Position numbers and translations under genes: made by a program. The notes under the pieces were generated by a model, which worked only from the letters and a program-made list of their open reading frames with translations, was not told the DNA's origin and searched no databases. DNA of 64,000 bases from contig NZ_JADBEG010000001.1 in assembly GCF_014873755.1 (NCBI RefSeq), positions 3,226,501 through 3,290,500 of the forward strand. The letters are read 5' to 3'. Each line of letters begins with the position of its first letter. The first letter of the stretch is position 1. The stretch is from Amycolatopsis lexingtonensis (GTDB taxonomy: Bacteria; Actinomycetota; Actinomycetes; Mycobacteriales; Pseudonocardiaceae). Below are positions 57,535 to 64,000 of this stretch, one piece after another.

Positions 57535-58353
57535 TTGGCCGTCAACAGTACCGCCGGGCGCAAGCCCGCCAGCGCGCCGGACAATGCCGGCACCGAGGCC
57601 GCCGCCCGGGTGGCCGACGTGCTGCTGCTCTTCACCGGTGGCCCCCGGCACCTCGGGGTCAGCACGATCAGCCGCGAGCTCGACCTCTCGAAGGCGGTCG
57701 TCTACCGGATCCTGCAGTCGCTCGTCTCGCGCGAGATGCTGGCCACCGACCCCGGCGTCTCCGGCTACCGGCTCGGCCCCGCGGCCGTCGCGCTCGGGGC
57801 GAGCGCCCTGCGCCGGTTCGACGCCCGGATCGCCGCCACGCCCGTCCTGCGGCGGCTACGGGAGGAAACCGGGGAGACGACGACGCTTTCCGGCCTGGTC
57901 GGCGACGAACGCGTGTACCTCGACCAGTTCGAGAGCCCTCGCGAGATCAAGATGACCGTCGAGCTCGGCCGCCGGTTCCCGCTGCACGCCGGGTCTTCCG
58001 GCAAGGTCATCCTGGCGTCGCTGCCCGAGGACCGCCGGGAAGCCGTGCTGCACCGGGAACTCCCCGCGCTGACCGAGCACACGATCACCACCGCCGAGGA
58101 GCTGCGCGAGGTCCTCGCCGAGGTAGCCCGCGACGGGGTCGCCGTCTCGCTCGGCGAACGGCAGCCCGGCGCCGGGTCCGTCGCCGCTCCTCTGTTCGGG
58201 CCGGACGGCGACGTCCACGGCTCCATCAGCATCTGCGGCCCGCAGTACCGCTTCACGCCCGAAGCCGTCAGCCGCTACCGCGATCTCGTGCGGGAGGCGG
58301 CGGCCGAGATCCGGCAGAGCTGGGCCTGGCTGCAGGAGCCGGACGGCCGGTAG
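57535..58353 (+). CDS. IclR-family transcriptional regulator
   Basis: Regulator of 272 residues with an N-terminal winged helix (STISRELDLSKAVVYRILQSLVSREMLA near 43-70) and an IclR effector domain (GRRFPLHAGSSGKVILASLP, VSLGERQPGAGSVAAPLFGPDG). I choose TTG 57535 because a CGAGGA sits eight bases upstream and a -10-like TACAAT at 57481 places the transcript start downstream of the other in-frame ATGs. It is convergent with the catabolic operon ending at 58581, whose genes are its likely targets, although promoters are at opposite ends. Confidence 0.83.
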   Translation: MAVNSTAGRKPASAPDNAGTEAAARVADVLLLFTGGPRHLGVSTISRELDLSKAVVYRILQSLVSREMLATDPGVSGYRLGPAAVALGASALRRFDARIAATPVLRRLREETGETTTLSGLVGDERVYLDQFESPREIKMTVELGRRFPLHAGSSGKVILASLPEDRREAVLHRELPALTEHTITTAEELREVLAEVARDGVAVSLGERQPGAGSVAAPLFGPDGDVHGSISICGPQYRFTPEAVSRYRDLVREAAAEIRQSWAWLQEPDGR

Positions 58354-58365
58354 GGCGCGGCCCGG

Positions 58366-58420
58366 TGTCCTGAATGAGTCATTCAGGACATCCGAAGACC
58401 TGAATGAGTCATTCAAGACG
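58366..58420. repeat. Double-palindrome repeat, 25-base first palindrome
   Basis: The first palindrome, 58366-58390, is self-complementary over 25 bases around its central base. The second core is at 58400-58414. It lies 13 bases after the IclR stop, in the convergent gap before the amidohydrolase. A degenerate half-copy follows at 58551-58578. Confidence 0.85.
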
Positions 58421-58467
58421 CCGACGAAGCCACCGCAGAGCGAGCTGCCGCGACTTTCCCGCACGCA

Positions 58468-58514
58468 CCCAATGTGGCGTTGGGTGCATCCAACGCACCG
58501 AACGCCACATTGGG
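58468..58514. repeat. Second class of hairpin repeat, CCAATGTGGCGTT type
   Basis: CCCAATGTGGCGTT (58468-58481) pairs with AACGCCACATTGGG (58501-58514), and inside it GGTGC pairs with GCACC, giving an almost continuous 20-bp stem with a seven-base loop. The motif is distinct from the TGAATGASTCATTCA family. It lies in the same convergent gap and may be a terminator or a second repeat family. Confidence 0.75.
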
Positions 58515-58550
58515 GCGCATCCGGCCTGACTTTGCCGGAGCTCTGACCGC

Positions 58551-58578
58551 CGAAGATCCGAATGAGTCGTCCAAGACC
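58551..58578. repeat. Degenerate half-copy of the double palindrome
   Basis: CGAAGATCCGAATGAGTCG matches the second half of the repeat with several substitutions and ends three bases before the stop codon of the amidohydrolase gene, suggesting an old, decaying copy. Confidence 0.55.
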
Positions 58579-58580
58579 TG

Positions 58581-60050
58581 TCAGCGGCCGCGCTTGAGGT
58601 AGCGGCCCACCGGGTCGCCGGCGATCTTGCCGTCGGCGAACACGTGGTTCCCGCGCACGAACGTGTCGGTCACCTTCGCCGTCATGTCGAAGCCCTCGAA
58701 CGGCGTGTACTCCTGCGTCGACTCGGACTCGGCCGCGCGTACGGTCCACCGGACGTCCGGGTCGACCAGCGCGAAGTCGGCGTCGAAGCCCTCGGCGATC
58801 GTGCCCTTCTTGAGCAAGCCGTAGCGGCGCGCCGGGTTCTGCGACGTCAGCTGCGCGATCCGTTGCAGCGAAAGGCCCCGCTTCACGCCTTCGCCGACCA
58901 GCCCGGGCAGCAGGTACTCGGCGCCGCCGAAACCGGACTTCGCCAGGAAGACGTCGTCGCGGTCCGAACCGAACTTCAGCTCGTCGCGGCAGCAGGCGTG
59001 GTCGCTGACCACCCAGTCGACGTCGCCGGCGAGCACGTGCCGCCACAACGCCTCGACGTCTTCGCGCTCGCGCAGCGGCGGGTTGACCTTGCCGCCGATG
59101 CCCGACGCGGTGTCCACATCGGCCAGCAGGTGCCCGATCGTCACTTCGCGCCGGAAGTCGATGTGCGGGAACGCCTTCCCCATCGTCAACGCGGCCGACA
59201 GGGCCTTCTCCGACGACAGGTGCAGCAGGTTGATGTTCGGTAGCCCGGTCTCGTGCGCCAGGTAGGACGCGATGGTGACGGCCAGCCCTTCGGAGTGCGG
59301 CGGCCGCGACGCGCTGTAGGCCCGCAGGCCCGACAGCGAGCCGTCCTGCTCGACCAGCTTGGTGTAGGCGGTCATGATCTCGGCCGTTTCGCAGTGCAGC
59401 GACAGCGAAAGGTGCGGCGCGTATTCGGTCAGCACCTCGCGGGCGTGCTGCACCCCGCGCATGACGAACTCGAAGTGCGCGATGTCGTAGCGCTCGTCCG
59501 GCGGGATCATCAGGAAGTCGCTCTGGCTGGTCGAGCGCCCGTGCAGGCCGTGGCTGCCGTAGAACATGAAGATCTTGAACGACGTGACGCCGAATTCCTC
59601 GACCAGGTAAGGGATTTCGGAGATGTGCTGCGAGCTCATCGGCGCGAGGTGGAAGGCGTAGTCGACGTAGGCGTTGCCCTCGGACGCGCTCAGCACCTCG
59701 GGGAAGAAGTCGCGGTAGCTGCCGCCCTTGTTGAGGTAGTACTGGCCGGTGCGCATGTACGTCAGCGACGTCGTGACGCCGCCCTGCGCGCTCGCGCGGC
59801 TCTCGGTGCGGGTGTCCGTGGCCAGCTCGTTGTAGATGCCCCAGTGCTGGTGCGCGTCGACCACGCCGGGGAAGGCGAGCAGCCCGCGGCCGTCGACGAC
59901 CCGCGCGGCGTCGTCCGCCGGCAGGTCCGGCGCCACACGGACGATGGTGCCGTCGTTCACGGCGATGTCCAGCAGTTCGGGCTCGGATCCCTCGGCGTCG
60001 TCGGGGCGGACGACCCGGACGTTCTTCACGAGCAGTTCCGTGGTGGCCAT
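58581..60050 (-). CDS. Cyclic amidohydrolase (dihydropyrimidinase/hydantoinase/allantoinase group)
   Basis: Amidohydrolase (489 residues) with the metal ligands VDAHQHW near 65-71, the carbamylated-Lys position SFKIFMFYGS, H in LSLHCETAE, H in NLLHLSSEKA, and Asp in WVVSDHACC. This is the binuclear zinc arrangement of cyclic-amide hydrolases that act on dihydropyrimidines, hydantoins, allantoin or related imides. It is the last gene of a five-gene leftward operon with FAD oxidoreductase, racemase, MmgE/PrpD and a LivF-type ATPase. The exact ring is unknown. Confidence 0.86.
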   Translation of the reverse strand: MATTELLVKNVRVVRPDDAEGSEPELLDIAVNDGTIVRVAPDLPADDAARVVDGRGLLAFPGVVDAHQHWGIYNELATDTRTESRASAQGGVTTSLTYMRTGQYYLNKGGSYRDFFPEVLSASEGNAYVDYAFHLAPMSSQHISEIPYLVEEFGVTSFKIFMFYGSHGLHGRSTSQSDFLMIPPDERYDIAHFEFVMRGVQHAREVLTEYAPHLSLSLHCETAEIMTAYTKLVEQDGSLSGLRAYSASRPPHSEGLAVTIASYLAHETGLPNINLLHLSSEKALSAALTMGKAFPHIDFRREVTIGHLLADVDTASGIGGKVNPPLREREDVEALWRHVLAGDVDWVVSDHACCRDELKFGSDRDDVFLAKSGFGGAEYLLPGLVGEGVKRGLSLQRIAQLTSQNPARRYGLLKKGTIAEGFDADFALVDPDVRWTVRAAESESTQEYTPFEGFDMTAKVTDTFVRGNHVFADGKIAGDPVGRYLKRGR

Positions 60051-60058
60051 TTCTCTCC

Positions 60059-61438
60059 TCAGCTTGCGGTGTTCGAAGTCAGGCGCCGGGCGACGGCGCC
60101 GGCGGCCAGGTAGGCCAGCCCGAAGGCGGGCAGGAGCCCGTTGCCGGGCAGGTAGCCGGCGGCGCCGTGGCCGGAGATGCTCGCCGCGGCGCCACCCGCG
60201 GCGTACAGCCCGGGGATCGGGCGGTCGTCGTGGTCGACGACGGCGGCGTGCTCGTCGACCAGCAGCCCGCCCTGGGTGTGGAAGAGCGCGGGCACCACGC
60301 GGACCGCGGCGAGCCGGCCCGAAAGTGGGCGTTCCCAGTGGGTGCGGCCGTGCTCGTCCGCACGCTCACCGCGGGCGATCGCGGCCGCGGTGGCGATTTC
60401 CGCCTCCAGGGCGTCCGGGGGCAGGCCGGTCGCCGAAGCGAGCCCACGAGCGTCGTCGGCCCAGACGAGCGCACCTGCCGAGACGACGTCCCGGAAGTCC
60501 TGGAACGGCTGGCACTGCTCGAAGATCGCCTCGTCGAGCACGATCCAGCCCGTGGAACCGGGCCGTGCGGCCAGCTCGGCGGCGTACTCGGAGTAGCCGC
60601 GGGTCTCGTTGCCGAAGCGGCGGCCGTCGAGGCCGACGAGGAACCCGCCGTGGATGATCGTCGCCCAGCCGACCAGCGTGCCCGCGGCGGCGGAAACCGC
60701 GCCGTGGCCCTGGTAGGCGTCGAGGAACCCGGTGGCGGCGCCCAGTTTCTCGCCGATGCGCAGCGCGTCGCCGAGCGACTGGTCACTCCCCTGGTACAGC
60801 GCCCCGGAGATCTCCGGCAGGTGCTGCGCGACGAGGTCCGCGTCGGCACCGAACCCGTTGGTGGCCAGCAGGACCGCCCGGGTCGGGATCTCCTCCTCGG
60901 TCCCGTCCGGGTACCGGACCACGACCCCGCACACACCGTCCACATCGGACAGGACGTCGACGAGCCGGGCGGGCGCGAGCAGCTCGATGTTCTCGTGCTC
61001 GGTCACGCGGCGGGCGAGGTGGTCGATGACGCCGGAGCCGTGCCGCCCCGGGATCGTGTGGCAGCGGGGCACGGAGTGGCCGGGGTAGTTGAAGTCCGTC
61101 ACCAGGGACAGCGGCAGCCCGACGGAGTCGGCGAGCCACTCGACCAGCGGCGCGCTGACCTCGGCCAGGGTGCGAGCCAGGCGCGGGTCGGCCTGCCCGT
61201 GCGTCTTGGCCATGATGTCCGCGACGAACTTCTCGGGCGAGTCGTCGACGCCCTCGTCGGTCTGCCAACGGGAACCCGCGCCGGGGAACATCGCCGTCGA
61301 CATCGAGGTGTTGTTGCCGCGCCGGAAGTGCTCGCTCGCCTCGACCACCAGGACGGAGAGTCCCAGCTCGGCGGCCCGCAGGGCCCCGGCGAGCCCGCCG
61401 CCCGCCCCGGCGACGACGAGGTCGGGTCCGTCGCTCAC
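60059..61438 (-). CDS. FAD-dependent oxidoreductase (fumarate reductase/tricarballylate dehydrogenase-like)
   Basis: Flavoprotein of 459 residues with an N-terminal dinucleotide fold DLVVAGAGGGLAGALRAAELG near 5-25, VVEAS, a substrate-domain Arg/His pattern and the C-terminal FAD motif IPGLYAAGGAAASISGHGAAGYLPGNGLLPAFGLA near 415-450. This matches the flavocytochrome c/fumarate reductase family lacking heme, which includes tricarballylate and succinate-type dehydrogenases and ketosteroid dehydrogenases. GTG 61438 overlaps the racemase stop, and an eight-base gap separates it from the amidohydrolase. Confidence 0.84.
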   Translation of the reverse strand: MSDGPDLVVAGAGGGLAGALRAAELGLSVLVVEASEHFRRGNNTSMSTAMFPGAGSRWQTDEGVDDSPEKFVADIMAKTHGQADPRLARTLAEVSAPLVEWLADSVGLPLSLVTDFNYPGHSVPRCHTIPGRHGSGVIDHLARRVTEHENIELLAPARLVDVLSDVDGVCGVVVRYPDGTEEEIPTRAVLLATNGFGADADLVAQHLPEISGALYQGSDQSLGDALRIGEKLGAATGFLDAYQGHGAVSAAAGTLVGWATIIHGGFLVGLDGRRFGNETRGYSEYAAELAARPGSTGWIVLDEAIFEQCQPFQDFRDVVSAGALVWADDARGLASATGLPPDALEAEIATAAAIARGERADEHGRTHWERPLSGRLAAVRVVPALFHTQGGLLVDEHAAVVDHDDRPIPGLYAAGGAAASISGHGAAGYLPGNGLLPAFGLAYLAAGAVARRLTSNTAS

Positions 61439-62070
61439 GAAACCCCCTCCACGGTCAGCAGCCGCAGCGCCAGCTCGGTGGGATCGACGATCCGCGCGGG
61501 CAGGTCGGCGGGCTCGACGTCGACCGCCGAGCAGCCGTTGATGACCGCCACCGCACCGAGCGCGGCGAGTTCGTTTACCGCCGTGCCGAGCGCGGCGTTC
61601 CACGTTTCGGTCTCGGCGATCGCGGAAAACGGCAGATCCAGCACCCGGACGCCGGCGAAGTACTCGGTCAGCCGGTAGGCGGCGATGCGCTTGGCGAATT
61701 CCTCGGCGATGGCCTCGTTGCGCACGACCGCGCCGAACCGGACTCCCTTCGCGGCGAGGTAAGTCGCCGACAGCTTGAGCAGGCCGTGCACCGGCAACGG
61801 CGGCTCCGCGACGGCGTCGGGCACCGCCGGGTCCAGCACGCAGTCCGGGAAGGCCAGGTCCCAGCCATCGCCCGCCGCCGCGAGCACGGCCGCGACCTCA
61901 CGCTCCGAGGCACGTACGGCGTCGCCGGTGTCCAGGGTGGCCGGGGCCGCCGGGCCGACGTCCCGCAGCTCGATCTCCAGGCCCGGCGGTGCGAGCCGGT
62001 CGTAGCGCTCCTGCCGCCGCCGGATCTCCTCGGGCGGCAGGTGGATGGGCGTCACCGCGAGGGCACGCAT
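61435..62070 (-). CDS. Asp/Glu/hydantoin racemase-family protein
   Basis: Racemase-fold protein (211 residues) with the two catalytic Cys positions LAFPDCVLDPAVPD near 77 and VINGCSAVDVEP near 184. The N-terminal strand MRALAVTPIHLPPEEIRRRQ and the EYFAGVRVLDLPFSAIAETE region fit the Asp/Glu/hydantoin racemase superfamily. With a cyclic amidohydrolase in the operon, a hydantoin-type or maleamate-type substrate is plausible. ATG overlaps the upstream stop by one base, so translation is coupled. Confidence 0.8.
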   Translation of the reverse strand: MRALAVTPIHLPPEEIRRRQERYDRLAPPGLEIELRDVGPAAPATLDTGDAVRASEREVAAVLAAAGDGWDLAFPDCVLDPAVPDAVAEPPLPVHGLLKLSATYLAAKGVRFGAVVRNEAIAEEFAKRIAAYRLTEYFAGVRVLDLPFSAIAETETWNAALGTAVNELAALGAVAVINGCSAVDVEPADLPARIVDPTELALRLLTVEGVS

Positions 62071-63419
62071 CAGTTCGGCTCCTTCTCTGGAGTTCCGGCC
62101 AGCTCGCGCAGCGCCGCGCCGACGCGGGGCAGCCCGGGCAGGGCACGGCCCAGTGCGGCGGCGCGGTCGACGACGGCCGCGGGCAGCCACGTCTCGAGCA
62201 CGCCGACCAGGCCGGGTTCGGTCAGCGGGTGGTGGTCGGCGTCGCCGACCGGGTTGGGGACTTCGCGGGTGAGCGACGTACCGTCGTCGAACGCGACGGT
62301 CACGCGGGCGGCTCGCTCGTCCGGCAGGCGCGCGGTGAGGTCGGCGGCCTCGACGAGCCGCACCCGGCTCGCCAGGGCCCGCACGCCCGCGTCGTCGAGG
62401 AGGCTTTCCGGCCCGACCTCGCCGGTCAGCGCGGCGGTGGCGACGACAAACGGCGTCGAGAACATCGCCGAAAGCCGGTTCGACCAGTCCACATCGGACA
62501 GACCGGCTCCGAGGACGTGGGTCTCGACCAGGATGTGGGTGATCCCGTCGAGCCGGAACGCCGGGTGCGCGCGCAGGTCGAGCACGGCGTCGGCGGCCGG
62601 GTGGGTGAAGGAGCAGGACGCGTGCCGCTTGAAGTACCCGCGGGTGATGTCCCACCGGGTGCCCAGGTCGGCGGTCAGCTCCCCCGCGTCGAACTCGCCG
62701 AGCAGGGTGCCGAGCGAGAGCGCGGCCGTGCCGGTCGTGCGGGCCATCCCGGCGGCCGCCATCCGCGCGGCGGCGAGCCCGGACGTCGCCGATGCGCCCA
62801 GCCACGCGTTGCGCACCGGGTTACCCTGGGTCGCCGAGTCGAAGTGCCCGGCGACCGCCAGCCCGGCCGCGGTGTCGATCGCGGCCGCCACCGCCCCGGG
62901 CGGGAGCCCGAGCAGCCGCGCGCAGCCCGCCGCCGCGCCGGGGACGCCCCAGCTGCCATGCGGGTGCGCACCCGCGCGCAATGTGGTCGCGCGGCCGAAC
63001 CGCGCCGCCACCTCGTAGGCGGCCAGCAGCGCCGCCGCTGTGTCCGCGCCCGTGCTGTCCAGCTCGGCCGCCAGCGCCAGCACCGCGGGGAACCCGTGTG
63101 CGGCCGGGTGGCCCTTGGCGTACTTGTGGCCCTCGTCCAGCTCCAGCGAGACGAGCGCGACGCCGTTGAGCCAGGCCGCCGCGTCGGTCGTGACCAGGCG
63201 GCCGCCGCCGATCAGCGGCGCCGGACCGGCCGGCGCGCGCCAGGCATCGACCAGGGACCGCTGCTCCGGCAGCGAAGCACCCAATGCGGTGACGCCGACG
63301 ATGTCGAGCAGGACGAGGGACAGCCGGTCGAGCACCGCGTCCGGCACGCTCGCGACGTCCAGTTCGGCCACCCAAGCTCCGAGTGATGCGGTCGCCGAAG
63401 CGGCTTGTTCGCGTTTCAC
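62070..63419 (-). CDS. MmgE/PrpD-family enzyme
   Basis: MmgE/PrpD protein (449 residues) with the helical N-terminal domain (VLDRLSLVLLDIVGVTALGAS near 23-43), ALVSLELDEGHKYAKGHPAAHGFPAVLALA near 82-110 and the C-terminal lid domain. The KGHPA segment contains the conserved active-site Lys and His. The family covers 2-methylcitrate dehydratase, cis-aconitate decarboxylase and iminodisuccinate epimerase, so it likely works on a tricarboxylate or iminodicarboxylate-like acid. GTG 63419 overlaps the upstream ATPase stop. Confidence 0.84.
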   Translation of the reverse strand: MKREQAASATASLGAWVAELDVASVPDAVLDRLSLVLLDIVGVTALGASLPEQRSLVDAWRAPAGPAPLIGGGRLVTTDAAAWLNGVALVSLELDEGHKYAKGHPAAHGFPAVLALAAELDSTGADTAAALLAAYEVAARFGRATTLRAGAHPHGSWGVPGAAAGCARLLGLPPGAVAAAIDTAAGLAVAGHFDSATQGNPVRNAWLGASATSGLAAARMAAAGMARTTGTAALSLGTLLGEFDAGELTADLGTRWDITRGYFKRHASCSFTHPAADAVLDLRAHPAFRLDGITHILVETHVLGAGLSDVDWSNRLSAMFSTPFVVATAALTGEVGPESLLDDAGVRALASRVRLVEAADLTARLPDERAARVTVAFDDGTSLTREVPNPVGDADHHPLTEPGLVGVLETWLPAAVVDRAAALGRALPGLPRVGAALRELAGTPEKEPN

Positions 63420-64000
63420 AGTCCCAAGTACGCCTTCCTGACGCGCTGGTCGCCGGCCAGTTCGGCCCCGGTGCCCTGCAGCACCGTCGAGCCGCTCTCC
63501 AGCACGTACGCCCGGTCGGCGATGGCCAGCGCCTGCTTCGCGTTCTGCTCGACCAGCAGCACCGCCACCCCGCTGTCCCGGATCCGCTGGACCGCCTCCA
63601 GCACCGTCCAGGTCAGTTTCGGGGACAGCCCGGTCGACGGCTCGTCGAGCATCAGCAGCCGCGGCCCGGCCATCAGCGCCCGGCCGATCGCGAGCATCTG
63701 CTGCTGGCCGCCGCTGAACGTCTGCGCGATCTGCGTCCGGCGCTCGGCGAGCACCGGGAACAGGTCGTAGACCTCCTTCAGCGACTTCGCGGCCTGCGCG
63801 GGGGTGCGGGTCCAAGCACCCATCCGCAGGTTCTCCTCGACGGTGAGCGTGCCGAACAGCGCCCGGTCCTCGGGCACGTGCACCAGGCCGTCGCGCACCA
63901 GCTGGTCGGGACGGCGGCCCGCGGTCAGCTCGCCGTCGAGCGTGACGCGGCCCGACAGTGGCTTGAGCTGCCCGCAGATGCTGCGCAGGGTCGTAGTCTT
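63416..64000 (-). CDS. livF: ABC transporter ATPase, LivF type (partial, cut by window end)
   Basis: C-terminal 194 residues of a branched-chain-amino-acid-type importer ATPase; the gene continues beyond 64000. The visible part starts inside the Walker A region (GK)TTTLRSICGQL. It contains GLVHVPEDRALFGTLTVEENLRMG, signature FSGGQQQMLAIGRALM, Walker B LLMLDEPSTGLSP and the H-loop replaced by LLVEQNAKQALAIADR, the hallmark of LivF. Other subunits of the importer presumably lie to the right. It is the first visible gene of the operon, so an amino acid, dicarboxylate, ureide or hydantoin could be the imported substrate. Confidence 0.87.
   Translation of the reverse strand, partial: KTTTLRSICGQLKPLSGRVTLDGELTAGRRPDQLVRDGLVHVPEDRALFGTLTVEENLRMGAWTRTPAQAAKSLKEVYDLFPVLAERRTQIAQTFSGGQQQMLAIGRALMAGPRLLMLDEPSTGLSPKLTWTVLEAVQRIRDSGVAVLLVEQNAKQALAIADRAYVLESGSTVLQGTGAELAGDQRVRKAYLGL

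Overview
The window is very GC-rich actinobacterial DNA with tightly packed, often 4-base-overlapping genes, GTG/TTG starts and Tat-type lipoprotein signals. Intergenic repeats built on TGAATGASTCATTCA, and the spurious 'LNESF/LNDSF' peptides they encode, point to Amycolatopsis or a close pseudonocardial relative. This is recalled from genus genomes and was not checked by search. No rRNA, tRNA, CRISPR array, phage or IS element was seen.

Region 1 (1-34.9 kb) is a carbohydrate-scavenging region. It holds five ABC sugar importers, each beside its own regulator or operator, plus enzymes for the imported sugars. (a) 1104-7068: FCD/GntR regulator, CUT1 importer and an unclassified 627-residue protein. 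(b) 7653-14989: FCD/GntR regulator and two divergent CUT2 (ribose-type) importers. A 15-bp operator-like sequence occurs three times: before the regulator gene and twice between the divergent importers. (c) 16544-24342: secreted clan GH-A hydrolase with a ricin-type lectin domain, LacI regulator, CUT1 importer and GH63-like hydrolase, all marked by TCGAACCGGTTCGA boxes. (d) 24441-26072: secreted GH44 endoglucanase-like enzyme behind a perfect CebR-type box. (e) 26092-34048: two enolase-superfamily dehydratases, FCD/GntR regulator, Gfo/Idh/MocA oxidoreductase and an importer whose two permeases are fused into one 672-residue chain. None of the CUT1 importers has its own ATPase, so a shared MsiK-type ATPase elsewhere is expected.

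Region 2 (35-43.4 kb) is a membrane complex operon: an ArsR regulator followed by NuoB-, NuoL-, NuoH-, HyfE-, NuoN- and NuoCD-like subunits. It matches the order of Mycobacterium tuberculosis Rv0081-Rv0087. The large subunit lacks all four Ni-Fe cysteines, so this is an energy-converting hydrogenase-related (Ehr-like) complex and not a hydrogenase.

Region 3 (43.5-54.8 kb) is a copper and stress island: DUF305 lipoprotein, BlaI/M56 pair, copper P-type ATPase, secreted His-rich protein, CopZ-like chaperone, CsoR with its operator, NlpC/P60 hydrolase, deazaflavin-dependent-type reductase, multicopper oxidase, and an epoxide-hydrolase-like enzyme divergent from a TetR regulator. Region 4 (54.8-64 kb) has a DinB-like protein, an orphan hoxX (the CO-ligand enzyme of NiFe hydrogenase maturation), an IclR regulator, and a convergent catabolic operon of cyclic amidohydrolase, FAD oxidoreductase, Asp/Glu racemase, MmgE/PrpD and a LivF-type ATPase cut by the window end.
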